From positions 535,076 to 599,075 of the forward strand of contig NZ_KB911256.1 in the NCBI RefSeq assembly GCF_000383415.1: a DNA stretch of 64,000 nt. Reading direction: 5' to 3'. Below the pieces are notes generated by a model that ran no database searches, was not told where the DNA came from, and saw only the letters and a list, made by a program, of their open reading frames with translations. Positions 8,518 through 17,553 of this stretch are shown here, piece by piece. Position 1 is the first letter of the stretch. Each line of letters begins with the position of its first letter. The position numbers and the translations under genes are program-made. Origin of the DNA: Hyphomicrobium zavarzinii ATCC 27496. GTDB lineage: Bacteria > Pseudomonadota > Alphaproteobacteria > Rhizobiales > Hyphomicrobiaceae.

Positions 8518-9165
8518 TTAACCGAGCGCGGAAAGAAGAATGTCCGGCCCGTCCTTCACGATCGAGAGCGTCATGCCCGCGGCCAGCGAAAGCCGCCACG
8601 TGTAGTAGGCCTGGATGGTCATGGCATCGAGCGCGGGGAGGCCTTCCCCTGAGATGAACTCGCCAAGATGCTGGGGCGGGCGCGCCCCGGTGCCCTGGCA
8701 GCGCAGAACGAAATTGGGCGCCTCGTTCGTTCCCGACATCAGGACCGTGATCTCGCCGCCGCGCGGCAGCGCGGTGACCGCGACCGCGATGAGGTTCAAC
8801 AGCAGCTTGACCTTGTCCTTCGCCATGTGGCCGCCCAAGCCCTGCCAGCCGAGCTTGTGTTTGCCTTGGCCGATGAAGCCGCGGGAAATCTGCTCGGCCG
8901 TGCCGAGGTCGATCAGCGAGCCGGCAGAGCCTGCCGCGCCAAATGCGAAGCGCGCGAACTGAAGGCGCGCAGAGGCTTGTTCCGTGACATTGCGGATGAC
9001 GCTCAGCGCATAGGTCTTCGCCTCCGCGTCGTCGTCCTCGCTCAGGATCTCGAGCCCGTTGTAGATGGCGCCCACGGGGCCGATCACGTCATGGCAGATC
9101 TTGCTCGAGATCAGAGCGGCAAGTTCGAGATCCGTCGGATGGACGCGCTGAGTAGCCTCGGTCAT
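8518..9165 (-). CDS. chpT: histidine phosphotransferase ChpT
   Basis: ChpT passes phosphate from the hybrid kinase CckA to the cell-cycle regulators CtrA and CpdR in Alphaproteobacteria. The 215-residue protein has the dimerisation/phosphotransfer helix with the His at H25 (SSKICHDVIGPVGAIYNG). A degenerate kinase-like C-terminal domain follows, without ATP-binding glycine motifs, as expected for the family. ATG 9165 is chosen because it begins just before this helix and has AGGGGGC upstream; the open frame extends to 9357 without family character. The gene is divergent from cysQ. Confidence 0.9.
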   Translation of the reverse strand: MTEATQRVHPTDLELAALISSKICHDVIGPVGAIYNGLEILSEDDDAEAKTYALSVIRNVTEQASARLQFARFAFGAAGSAGSLIDLGTAEQISRGFIGQGKHKLGWQGLGGHMAKDKVKLLLNLIAVAVTALPRGGEITVLMSGTNEAPNFVLRCQGTGARPPQHLGEFISGEGLPALDAMTIQAYYTWRLSLAAGMTLSIVKDGPDILLSALG

Positions 9166-9444
9166 GGAAATTTGCCCCCTAACGAGCGATCGGTTTTTAG
9201 GCAGCGGCCATGTCCCGCAGTAGTCTGCCTGCCGGTCGCCTTGTCTTCTGCCGGATCGCGCAGTTGATCTTGCTTCGCAAACACCTTGTCTGCTCTGATA
9301 CACGCCACCTGTGGATCTGCAAAGGCTGGCCGGTCGGCAAGCGGGACGCACGCCCATTTTGGGCTATGAATGAGTCTCGACGGCCACGCCGGATTGGAGT
9401 GGAGCTGTGGCCAAGGGAAATAACGGGCGATTCGGGACGCTCTG

Positions 9445-10275
9445 ATGAGAACATTCGATTTCCCAGCATTGGCCGACAAGCTGTTGCCCGCTGTTCTCGC
9501 GGCGGGCGCAGCCCAGATGCACCTTTATGAATGCGGCGTGCTGGTCGAGCAGAAGCCCGATTCGTCCCCCGTCACCGCTGCCGATCGCGAGGCGGAAGCG
9601 CTCCTGCTGGACGGCCTCTGGCATGCCGCGCGCGGTGTTCCGGTGGTGGCCGAGGAGAGCGTGTCGCTGGGCGAGGCCCCGCCAAGGGGAACCGCATTCT
9701 TCCTCGTCGATCCTCTCGACGGCACGCGCGAATTCGTGAACCATTGCGGCGAGTTCACCGTCAATATCGGGCTCGTGGTCGGAAAGTCGCCGGTTTTCGG
9801 AATGATCTACGCGCCCGCTCTGGGTGAGCTCTATGTCACGCTCGGTCCGGGAAGGTCGGTCGGCACGCACATTCCCGTCACCGCCAAGGCCGAGCCGCTG
9901 GCGAGCTATCCGCTTCGGGAGCTCAGAACGCGCACGCCCAACGTCAATGCGCTGACGGTTCTCGAAAGCCGCTCCCACCGCACGCCGCAGATCGAGGCGT
10001 TCCTGTCACGCTACGCCATCACGGAAGTAAAGCGCGCCGGCTCGTCGCTCAAGTTCTGCCAGATCGCCCGAGGCGATGCCGACTTCTACGTGCGCCTGGG
10101 ACCGACGAAGGAGTGGGATACCGCGGCGGGCCAAGCCATTCTGGAAGCAGCGGGCGGCATGGTCACCACGCTCGCCGGGCATCCCTTGACCTGCGGCAAT
10201 GCCGACGACGGCTACCTCAATCCCAATTTCGTCGCCTGGGGCCGGGAGCCGATCCCGCCGCGCGCCGAGGACTAA
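9445..10275 (+). CDS. cysQ: 3'(2'),5'-bisphosphate nucleotidase CysQ
   Basis: CysQ dephosphorylates 3'-phosphoadenosine 5'-phosphate, a by-product of sulfate assimilation. It belongs to the inositol monophosphatase-like fold. Metal-binding residues are visible as AEES (E70-E71) and the signature DPLDGTREF at 89-97. The second metal site is EWDTAAGQAIL near residue 225. PVTAADREAE at 42-51 is typical of CysQ. Length is 276 residues, as expected. A related family member, HisN, is encoded at 59289; its signature is DPIDGTRSF. Confidence 0.92.
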   Translation: MRTFDFPALADKLLPAVLAAGAAQMHLYECGVLVEQKPDSSPVTAADREAEALLLDGLWHAARGVPVVAEESVSLGEAPPRGTAFFLVDPLDGTREFVNHCGEFTVNIGLVVGKSPVFGMIYAPALGELYVTLGPGRSVGTHIPVTAKAEPLASYPLRELRTRTPNVNALTVLESRSHRTPQIEAFLSRYAITEVKRAGSSLKFCQIARGDADFYVRLGPTKEWDTAAGQAILEAAGGMVTTLAGHPLTCGNADDGYLNPNFVAWGREPIPPRAED

Positions 10276-10515
10276 CCGTCCCACGAAGCACGCGATACCC
10301 GCAATTTGTGATCGCGGCGGATTCGTGAGTCATCCCGGAGGCTTGCTCGCATGAGCTCCGCGACGGACTTCCGATGCGGGCCAAGCGGCCACACTTTGGT
10401 AACACTTTAAGCGAAGTATCTTTGGGGGTTCGGTACGGTCTGCGTGCATCTGCGTCGTCGTCGCTTCATGCGCGAGATCCAAGGATTTCGGAAACCCCGA
10501 GGACGTCGGAAACCA

Positions 10516-11598
10516 ATGACCGCCTTTTCTCTCTTGCGCCGCCTGCCTCATTTCGCGGGAGCCGCGCTTCTTATTCTCGCGACCCTCCCCGCCAGTGCCC
10601 AGGACAGTCAGCCGTGGAGAGCGCCGTCCGGCGAGTTCTCGGTCGACAGCTACCGCAGCGGCGGCAGCACATCGAACTATTCGGGCAATACCAATTCCGG
10701 GAACTACAATTCGGGGAGCTACGGCTCGAACGGGCGCGCCGATCCCTACGCCCGCTCGAACGACACCTATTCGCAAGGCAACTACCCCCAGAGCGGCAAC
10801 GGTTACTCCCAGGGCGGTGGCGCCTATCCGCAGGGGGGCAACTCCGGCGGATACGGCGTGAATGGAGACGCGTACTCCCCGAGCCGGGGCGGCTATGGCG
10901 GAGGCAACGACGCCTACGCTCCGCCGCCACGCCAGGACACCTATTCCGGAGGCGGGGGCGGCGACGTCTATTCGCCGAGCCGTCAGGGACGCAGCGACAG
11001 CTACACAGACCCGGGTCAACCGGCGGACAGTGGTGGCTACGGTGAGCCCTATGCGCCTCCCCCCGGTGACACCGGCCAGCCCTACCGCGAAGCGGCTCCC
11101 GCGCAAGGCGGCGGCTCGACTTACGAGCAGAACGAGATCATCGCCGCAGGGCACGGGTTCTTCGGCGCCATCAGCCAGAACCTCGCGCAGGCTGTGGAAT
11201 ACGCTTTCAAGAGCCAGGGACGTCCGAACGGCTACATCCTGGGCGAAGACGCCGGTGGCGCTTTCGTCGTTGGGTTGCGTTACGGCGAGGGCCGCCTCTA
11301 CACGAAAGACGCGGGTGACCACAAAGTGTTCTGGCAGGGGCCTTCCGTCGGCTACGATGCCGGCGCCGAAGGCTCGAAGGCGATGGTGCTCGTGTACAAT
11401 CTCCGCGATCCCTCGGAAATCTATAATAGATTTGGAGGCGTTCAGGGAGCTGCCTATCTCGTGGGCGGCTTGAGCGTGCAGTTCCAGAAATACGGAGACG
11501 TGACACTCGCCGTGATCCGCTCCGGCGTCGGCGTGCGCTTGGGCGCCAACGTGGGATACCTCAAGTATACCCGCACACCGACTTGGAATCCTTTATAA
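10516..11598 (+). CDS. eipA: EipA-family (DUF1134) envelope protein with long low-complexity linker
   Basis: EipA is a periplasmic protein needed for envelope integrity in Brucella. The C-terminal part, from about residue 201 (STYEQNEIIAAGHGFFGAIS) to 360, is a full DUF1134 domain with the blocks NGYILGEDAGGAF, LYTKDAGDHKVFWQGPS and IRSGVGVRLGANVGYLKY. A signal peptide ends at LPASA-Q (about residue 32). Between them lie about 165 residues rich in Gly, Tyr, Ser, Asn and Pro with repeats such as GYSQGGG, AYPQGGN and YSPSRGGYGGG. Brucella EipA, as I recall it, is only about 200 residues, so this linker is unusual. ATG 10516 starts directly at the signal peptide. Confidence 0.85.
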   Translation: MTAFSLLRRLPHFAGAALLILATLPASAQDSQPWRAPSGEFSVDSYRSGGSTSNYSGNTNSGNYNSGSYGSNGRADPYARSNDTYSQGNYPQSGNGYSQGGGAYPQGGNSGGYGVNGDAYSPSRGGYGGGNDAYAPPPRQDTYSGGGGGDVYSPSRQGRSDSYTDPGQPADSGGYGEPYAPPPGDTGQPYREAAPAQGGGSTYEQNEIIAAGHGFFGAISQNLAQAVEYAFKSQGRPNGYILGEDAGGAFVVGLRYGEGRLYTKDAGDHKVFWQGPSVGYDAGAEGSKAMVLVYNLRDPSEIYNRFGGVQGAAYLVGGLSVQFQKYGDVTLAVIRSGVGVRLGANVGYLKYTRTPTWNPL

Positions 11599-11724
11599 GT
11601 GGGTGATGAATCCGGACCGGAGCAATCCGCTTGCGCCGGACAGCGGGGGCGGCTTTAGTCGCCCACGTCGTGTTGTTTCGTCTGCGGGGATGGACATGAG
11701 AGGAGTGGCCCGGGGGATGCGCCG

Positions 11725-13230
11725 GTGATCACGATCCAATCCGCCATGCTGGTGGCGCTCGGGTTTTTCACGGCAGGCCTCATCGGCTTTCTGCTGGCGC
11801 CGCTTTACGGCCGGCGTTCCGCGCGCCTCGCGACCGAGGCGCTGCGCGCGACGATGCCGCTGTCGTCTGCCGAGATCGCTGCCGACAAGGACCGCCTGCG
11901 CGCGACCTACGCCCTTACGATTCATAAGCTCGAGCAGAAGGTGGAGAAGGCCGCGTATCTCGCCGCCCGCCAGCGCGTCGAGCTCAATCGCCGCGACGCT
12001 GGCATCAGCGAGCTCGAAGGTGAGGTCGAGCGCCTGAGAGGCGCGCTTGAGGAGCACGAGAACGCCCGCCGGGTTCTGGAGCAGACCATCGCGGAGCGCA
12101 TGCCCAAGGTGGAGTTCCGTCTCAACGAAGCCAAGAAGCTCCTGTTCAACCGCGATCGGGAGATCGGCAGCCTCACGCAGTCCTCGCAGCGCCAGACGCA
12201 TGCGCTCGAGGAGGCGACGCAGATCAACGCTCAGCAGCGCGACGAGATACATCGCCTGAACGCCACGCTCGCCGCCCGCGCGGCGCGCAACCGCGAGACG
12301 CTGGCCGATCCGCGCTTCGACGGCGAGGTTGCGCTGCGGGCCGAGATCGAGGCGTTGCGCACCAAGACGCGCGATCAGTCGGCTGTCATCAGCCGTCTCC
12401 AAAGCGCGTTGTCGAATGCGGGAACCGCGACGCAGGCCGCCGCCAGCGCGCCGAAGGCACCGGCTCAACCGGCGCCCGCCTCCGAGTCGGCCATCGACCA
12501 CACCGAGGAGCTTGCCCGCCTGCGCAAGGATCTTGCCGACGCCGAGAACGCCTTGCGCTCCGCGCGCGGCATGGCCGAGGCGGGCCATGCCGGCCAGGCT
12601 GCGCTCGAAGCCGAGATTCGCGCGCTCACCTCGGCCAACCAGGATCAGTCGGCTGAGGTCGCGCGTCTCAAGGCGGCGCTCGCCACCTACGAGGCGGAGG
12701 ACGCCGACGACCGCACGATGAAGGACAGCAAGGTGGCGATGCGCGCGCGTGTCAGTGCGCTGCAGGCCCAGGCCGAGGAACAGAGCGGCACGATCCAGCG
12801 GCTCCGGGCCGAGATCGCCGCTGCGAACGAGAAGCTCGCGCGTCAGGCTGCCCACTTCATGGACGAGATGCGCCGCCTCGGCGCGGGAACCCTTCCCACG
12901 GCAGGCGCCCGCCGCGAGACGACAGGCCGCCCGCAACCGCTCGTCGAGCGCATCAATGCGCCGCGTCCGCCCCGCCCCGTTCAACCCGCCGTCGGGGCAG
13001 CCGCTTCCGCTGCGCGCCGGGATGGCAACGATCAGGCGCGGGTAAGCGGCTTCCTTCGTGCCCTCGATGGCGTCTCGGGCACTCAGGTCGCAACGGCGAA
13101 CGGCAACCCGGAGCCTGCTAACGGCGCCGCGTCGGCCGCGGGCGCTCCCAACGGAGAAGCGCCCAAGAAAACGGACCGCCGGGCAAGTCTCATCGAAAGA
13201 ATTACCAGGGCAGAGAAGCCCGTTGCATGA
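11725..13230 (+). CDS. membrane-anchored coiled-coil protein of unknown function
   Basis: The protein has 501 residues. One N-terminal membrane segment (about residues 5-27, ALGFFTAGLIGFLLAPLYG) is followed by long charged helices that should form coiled coils. A Pro/Ala-rich C-terminal region follows. Three copies of a motif of the form xALxxxxxDQSAxxxRLxxAL occur near residues 205-232, 293-322 and 339-365. The start is GTG at 11725, with CGGGGG upstream. Proteins of this plan are seen in Hyphomicrobiales, but I recognise no named family. It follows eipA on the same strand after 126 bases. An envelope or cytoskeletal scaffold role is a guess. Confidence 0.75.
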   Translation: MITIQSAMLVALGFFTAGLIGFLLAPLYGRRSARLATEALRATMPLSSAEIAADKDRLRATYALTIHKLEQKVEKAAYLAARQRVELNRRDAGISELEGEVERLRGALEEHENARRVLEQTIAERMPKVEFRLNEAKKLLFNRDREIGSLTQSSQRQTHALEEATQINAQQRDEIHRLNATLAARAARNRETLADPRFDGEVALRAEIEALRTKTRDQSAVISRLQSALSNAGTATQAAASAPKAPAQPAPASESAIDHTEELARLRKDLADAENALRSARGMAEAGHAGQAALEAEIRALTSANQDQSAEVARLKAALATYEAEDADDRTMKDSKVAMRARVSALQAQAEEQSGTIQRLRAEIAAANEKLARQAAHFMDEMRRLGAGTLPTAGARRETTGRPQPLVERINAPRPPRPVQPAVGAAASAARRDGNDQARVSGFLRALDGVSGTQVATANGNPEPANGAASAAGAPNGEAPKKTDRRASLIERITRAEKPVA

Positions 13231-13442
13231 CCGCTTCGCCTTGACAGGCCGGAGCGGTACTTTCATTGTGCGCACTATCGGGGCGAGGAGGGGCCAAGCC
13301 GCACCGGAACAAGCAAAATAGGGCCCAAGTCTAGGGAGAAGACATCGGGGTGGTGCCACGGGCGCCGCCCCGATTTGCTGCGCCCTTCCCGTATGCAGGG
13401 CAGGGCGAAAATCGTGCGGGGACTGAGCAGGGAAAAGCTCCG

Positions 13443-14189
13443 TTGGAACTCGAGATCCTTGGTCTGCTCGTCGCCGTAGCCGCGTGCGCCGGATTTGTCG
13501 ACGCCATCGCGGGCGGCGGCGGCCTGATCACGTTGCCCGCTCTGCTGATGGCGGGAATGCCGCCCGTGCAGGCCATCGCCACCAACAAGCTGCAGGGAAC
13601 GTTCGGCGTTGCCGCGTCGAGCTTCGCCTTCTGGCGCGCGGGCCACATCGACGTGCGTGCGCTCGCGCCCGCCATCGCGGCGGTCGCCGCAGGCGCGCTG
13701 CTCGGCAGCGCCGCCGTGCAGTGGATCGATCCCGATAGGCTGCGCCTCGCGGTGCCTGCCATTCTGTTGGTCGTGGCCGGATACTTCGCTCTCGCGCCGC
13801 ATCTGGGCGCGGGCCCGCGCAAGGCCCGTCTCGGGCCGCTTTCCTTCGTGCTCGGCGTTGCCGGGCCCATTGGCGCCTATGACGGTTTCCTGGGGCCGGG
13901 CGCCGGCTCCATGTACCTGATGGGTTTCGTTGCCCTGCTCGGCACCGACCTCTTGAAGGGGACAGCGGGCACCAAACTCCTCAATCTGACGTCGAACGCC
14001 GTCGCTCTCGCCGTCTTTGCCGCGGCGGGCAACGTCGATTACACGGTGGGATTGGCGATGGCGCTCGGGCAGGTCGTGGGCTCCCGGGCCGGGGCCCGCA
14101 CCGCGATGCTGCGCGGCGCGCCCCTGATCCGCCCTCTCGTCGTGATCGTCTCGATAGCGATTGCGGCGAGCCTGCTTCTGCGAGGATAG
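13443..14189 (+). CDS. TSUP family (TauE/SafE-type) membrane transporter
   Basis: This is a predicted sulfite/sulfonate-type anion transporter of the TauE/SafE family with about eight membrane segments. The N-terminal signature GFVDAIAGGGGLITLPAL and the second half-repeat GAYDGFLGPGAGSMYL are both visible, as is NKLQGTFG between them. The frame is open from a GTG at 13350. The first 31 residues of that version are polar and unlike the family, so I chose the TTG at 13443, which begins LELEILGLL; this start is uncertain. Specific substrate cannot be told from sequence. The small symporter subunit gene follows after 28 bases. Confidence 0.82.
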   Translation: MELEILGLLVAVAACAGFVDAIAGGGGLITLPALLMAGMPPVQAIATNKLQGTFGVAASSFAFWRAGHIDVRALAPAIAAVAAGALLGSAAVQWIDPDRLRLAVPAILLVVAGYFALAPHLGAGPRKARLGPLSFVLGVAGPIGAYDGFLGPGAGSMYLMGFVALLGTDLLKGTAGTKLLNLTSNAVALAVFAAAGNVDYTVGLAMALGQVVGSRAGARTAMLRGAPLIRPLVVIVSIAIAASLLLRG

Positions 14190-14217
14190 TCGGCGTCAGC
14201 GTCGTAGGGAGTGCTGC

Positions 14218-14649
14218 ATGATCGAGATCGTTCTGGGGCTTCTGCTGGTCGCGGGCGCGTTCATCATCCTCACGGGTGCTGGAGATACGCTCGGTCTCTC
14301 GAACATCGATTTTTTTCCGTTGCTCGGCTATGGCGGCACCGGGTTCATCCTGGCTCTCGGCATACTGTTGATCGCGGCTGGCCTCTCCCGCAGGGCCATG
14401 CAGCGCCATCACGAGCGTCGCCACACCATCCGGAGCGCACGCCTCACGGCTGCGGCGTTTCTCGGCGCAGCAAGCCTCGCGGTGGGATTGCCGCTTGCCG
14501 CCGAGCCCTTCAACCTGCTGCGCCTCGAAGGATTTCCCGTCGGCTATTATCTCGCCGCCCAAGGCGGTCTGATCGGTCTCGTCATTCTGGCGTTTGTCTG
14601 GGCCGGCCGGCAGAACCGCATCGATGCGGAGGGGGCGGGCAATGAGTGA
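14218..14649 (+). CDS. sodium:solute symporter small subunit (DUF4212-like) with extra N-terminal membrane hairpin
   Basis: This membrane protein of 143 residues is encoded directly before, and overlapping by eight bases, a sodium:solute symporter. The C-terminal half (residues about 72-138) has the layout of the small-subunit family: two membrane helices, with the polar block FPVGYYLAAQGG before the second and ending VWAGRQNRID. That family is typically about 80 residues. Here residues 1-65 add two more hydrophobic helices (IEIVLGLLLVAGAFIIL and TGFILALGILLIAAGL) and a His/Arg-rich loop. The start is the ATG at 14218 behind GTAGGGA. The small-subunit identification is by motif and context. 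Confidence 0.75.
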   Translation: MIEIVLGLLLVAGAFIILTGAGDTLGLSNIDFFPLLGYGGTGFILALGILLIAAGLSRRAMQRHHERRHTIRSARLTAAAFLGAASLAVGLPLAAEPFNLLRLEGFPVGYYLAAQGGLIGLVILAFVWAGRQNRIDAEGAGNE

Positions 14650-16567
14650 CATCGCGGCCCATCCCGTCGCGGAGAGATCGACGCCGCTGTCGCTCGCAGG
14701 CTTGTCGGCGGCGGGACGGGCGGTTCCCGTTTCGCTTCTCGCAGCACTTCCCGGCCTCGTCTATTTCGCGGGCTACGATCATTTGGCTTACGGCCTCGGC
14801 ATTCTGGCGGGCGTGGTGCTGGCGGGCTTGTTGATCGCGCCGAAGCTCAGCGCGCTGGGTGCTTCGAGCGCGGCGGGGGCGTTGCGTGAGAGGCATGGAC
14901 GCACCGCCGCAGCCGTCGCGGCTCTCATCCTGGTCCTCACCACCATTCCGCTCATCGGGGCGGAAGTGTCGTTCATCGCGCGCGTTGCGGCCAACGCCGT
15001 TGCCGTTCCAGAGACCTGGGCCGTACTCGGCATGGCGCTTCTCATCGCGCTAGCTACGGTCGCGTTGGGGGAGGCGCCGCTCCGCGTGCTCTCTGCGATC
15101 GCATATCTCCTGCTCGCGGCAAGCCTCATCGTGCCCCTCTGCCTGATCGCGGTAAAAGCACAGGGCCTGGTGTTTCCGCACTTCGCGTTTGGTCACGCCC
15201 TGGCCGACTTGCACGGCATTGAGGAGCAGCTTCTCGAAGCGGGCGTCGTCGATTTCGACACCTTCAGCGCCCACACGGCACCCTTCATCCGCCTCTCGCA
15301 GCTCGACGTGTTTGCGCTCGTCGTGACGCTCGCACTCGGCGTTGCGGTGCTACCCCAGCTTCTCGCTGCCCTCGCGACGCGGAAGCGCCCCGCCGTCACA
15401 CGGCTCGCAGGCGCCTGGACCGCACTTTTCATGATGCTCCTCCTCGTCACCGTTCCTGCCCTCGTGGCCTTCGTGAAGCTTGAGATCTACGGGCTCGTTG
15501 CAAAGGCGACACCCCTCGCGGAGCTACCCGCCTGGCTCGAAGCTCCGCTGCGCTCGGGCTTCGTGCATCTCTACGGAACCTCCCTGCATCTGCTCGATCA
15601 GGTGACGGACGCCGTGCGCGCGGGCAGCGAGAATGCGGATGCCATTGCGGGCGCTTTCTCCGCCGATACGCAAGCGCTCGGCCGTTGGCAGGCACTCGAT
15701 CCTCAGATTCAGGAGGCGATGGTGGCGTCCGCGCGCACGCTCGTCGCAGAGCCTTCGGCGTCTTCGTGGACCATTTACCTCACGAGCGTTCTCCCCGCGG
15801 CCAGCGCGGCGGCCGGAAACGAGACGGCAGCGCTCACCCAGGCAGCGCTCGTTATCGAGCCACTCGGGCTGGTGTTCGCCATACCCGCCCTGACAGAGCA
15901 CCCGGCGGAGATCTCGCTCCTTTTTGCGGCTGCTGCCGTATGCGCCGGTGTCGTGATGGCAGCAAGCCTCGCCCGGAGCGTTTCGGACCTCGGCTTCGCC
16001 GCGCCGAGCGGGGAGAAAAGCCGTTCACATCCGTTGCTGGCACTGGTGGTGGTTGCGGCCGCTGTCGGCGTGGCCTTGCTACGGCGTGAGGATCTGGTCA
16101 CGCTTGTCGTTTGCGTGTTCGCCATTGCAGCCGCTGGATTGTTCCCGGCGTTATCGGTGGGACTTTCCTGGCGCCGGGCGACGGCTGCGGGCGTGGTCGC
16201 AGCGATGATCGCCGGGGCTGGCACGACGGGCTATTACATCGTGGCGACGACGTTCTTTCCCGCAACGTTCTACGCGACCTGGCCGCAGCTTTCGAATGCG
16301 GGAGAAGCAGCGATCGAGGAGTTCTCGACCCTCGAGACGGAAGCGCGCGAGGGCGAGAATGACGAGGCCAGGGAGATCGCGGCAAAGGCGTTGCAGGATC
16401 TGATCGGCGGAACTCCCTCGCGCGAGGGGCTCGCCAACTGGGCGGGAGTCGATCGCGCATCCTCCGCCGTGTTCGGCGTGCCTGCCGGTCTTCTCGCTCT
16501 GCTGCTCGTGAGCGCGGTGACACCTTCGCGCCGCCGCCGGAGTGAAGCGGGTGACGCTCAGCCGTAA
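14642..16567 (+). CDS. sodium:solute symporter, large subunit (VC_2705-like subfamily)
   Basis: This 641-residue integral membrane protein is of the SSS family (acetate permease/ActP relatives), with about 13 hydrophobic segments. The early segment GLVYFAGYDHLAYGLGILAG and the following LIAPKLSALGA match the family core. It overlaps the small subunit gene by eight bases (ATGAGTGA), which supports a two-component symporter. Long hydrophilic insertions occur around residues 305-385 and 555-605; the second is very acidic (EEFSTLETEAREGENDEAR). The substrate, probably a small organic acid, is not identifiable. The 3' end overlaps a convergent hydrolase gene by ten bases. Confidence 0.8.
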   Translation: MSDIAAHPVAERSTPLSLAGLSAAGRAVPVSLLAALPGLVYFAGYDHLAYGLGILAGVVLAGLLIAPKLSALGASSAAGALRERHGRTAAAVAALILVLTTIPLIGAEVSFIARVAANAVAVPETWAVLGMALLIALATVALGEAPLRVLSAIAYLLLAASLIVPLCLIAVKAQGLVFPHFAFGHALADLHGIEEQLLEAGVVDFDTFSAHTAPFIRLSQLDVFALVVTLALGVAVLPQLLAALATRKRPAVTRLAGAWTALFMMLLLVTVPALVAFVKLEIYGLVAKATPLAELPAWLEAPLRSGFVHLYGTSLHLLDQVTDAVRAGSENADAIAGAFSADTQALGRWQALDPQIQEAMVASARTLVAEPSASSWTIYLTSVLPAASAAAGNETAALTQAALVIEPLGLVFAIPALTEHPAEISLLFAAAAVCAGVVMAASLARSVSDLGFAAPSGEKSRSHPLLALVVVAAAVGVALLRREDLVTLVVCVFAIAAAGLFPALSVGLSWRRATAAGVVAAMIAGAGTTGYYIVATTFFPATFYATWPQLSNAGEAAIEEFSTLETEAREGENDEAREIAAKALQDLIGGTPSREGLANWAGVDRASSAVFGVPAGLLALLLVSAVTPSRRRRSEAGDAQP

Positions 16568-17478
16568 GCGAGCCGGGGCTGCCACTCGGACGCTTCCGCG
16601 GCACCGAGGAAGCCCGCGATTTGATCGATGCTTTCCGCATCTCTCAAAAGCGGCGCGTGGCCTTGGCCGGGAACGACGAACGAGGTGAAAGCGGGATGGC
16701 GCCGCCGCATCTCTTCCACGGTCTCGGCCGAGAGGATGTCGGACTTTTCTCCGCGCAGCACCATCACCGGAACCCGTTTCAGCGCTTCGAATTGCGGCCA
16801 CAGCGCCGGAATGGGCCCATCGAGCACGGAGAGCGCGTTGGAAAGCTCGGGATCGTAGCCGGGTGCCGGGCGCCCCTTGTGCTCGTTGAACCATTGCTTC
16901 GCTACTTCGACCCAGTCCTCGGGCGGCACGGCCGGAAATGCGCGGCGGCTCATATCGTGCACCAGCGCGCCTGCTTCCGCCCATGTGCCCGGAAGGGGAA
17001 TGCGCCCCACATAGGCCGAGATGCGGCCGAGGCCCTTCTGCTCGATCACCGGGCCGATGTCGTTCAGCACGACCGCGCCGAGCGCGCGGGGCTGTATGGC
17101 GGCGATCGCCATGGCGATCAGACCGCCGCGCGAGGTGCCGATGACGGACGCCGTCTTCACGCCCGTGACGATCATGAAATCGAGCACGTCGAGCGCTTCG
17201 ATCGGCACGGCGTAGTTGCGCCAGTCCGGATCGGCTTCCGAAAGCCCGCGCCCGCGGTAGTCGAACGTGTAGACGTCGCGCGGCCCGTCATGCCGTTGCG
17301 AAAGCTCTTCGGCGATCACGTTGAAATCGCGGCAATTGCGGGTGAGGCCCGCGAGGCAGAGTACGGGGCGGCGCACGACGCCATCATGGAAAGCGGCTGG
17401 ATAGTGCCGGCCGTAGAGCCTGAGCCCGTCGCGGGCTGTGAAATAAATGTCTCGAAGCGCCGGCGCTGTACGCGTCAT
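16558..17478 (-). CDS. alpha/beta hydrolase
   Basis: The 306-residue serine hydrolase has an alpha/beta fold. The nucleophile elbow is GTSRGG with S116. A candidate acid is D in RGEKSDILS, and the catalytic His is in VPGQGHAPLL near residue 285. The oxyanion region is LCLAGLTRNCRDF at 40-52. FDYRGRGLSEADPD is typical of esterases and carbon-carbon hydrolases. The substrate is unknown. The stop codon lies inside the end of the convergent symporter gene (10-base overlap). It has its own gap of 75 bases to the upstream transglycosylase gene on the same strand, so co-transcription is possible. Confidence 0.87.
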   Translation of the reverse strand: MTRTAPALRDIYFTARDGLRLYGRHYPAAFHDGVVRRPVLCLAGLTRNCRDFNVIAEELSQRHDGPRDVYTFDYRGRGLSEADPDWRNYAVPIEALDVLDFMIVTGVKTASVIGTSRGGLIAMAIAAIQPRALGAVVLNDIGPVIEQKGLGRISAYVGRIPLPGTWAEAGALVHDMSRRAFPAVPPEDWVEVAKQWFNEHKGRPAPGYDPELSNALSVLDGPIPALWPQFEALKRVPVMVLRGEKSDILSAETVEEMRRRHPAFTSFVVPGQGHAPLLRDAESIDQIAGFLGAAEASEWQPRLAYG

Positions 17479-17553
17479 GCCACTTACCCCGCTGAAAATT
17501 TCCGGCCGGGCCGCCCAGCCCGGTGGAGAATGAAAAAAACTCGCGTCGTGTTG

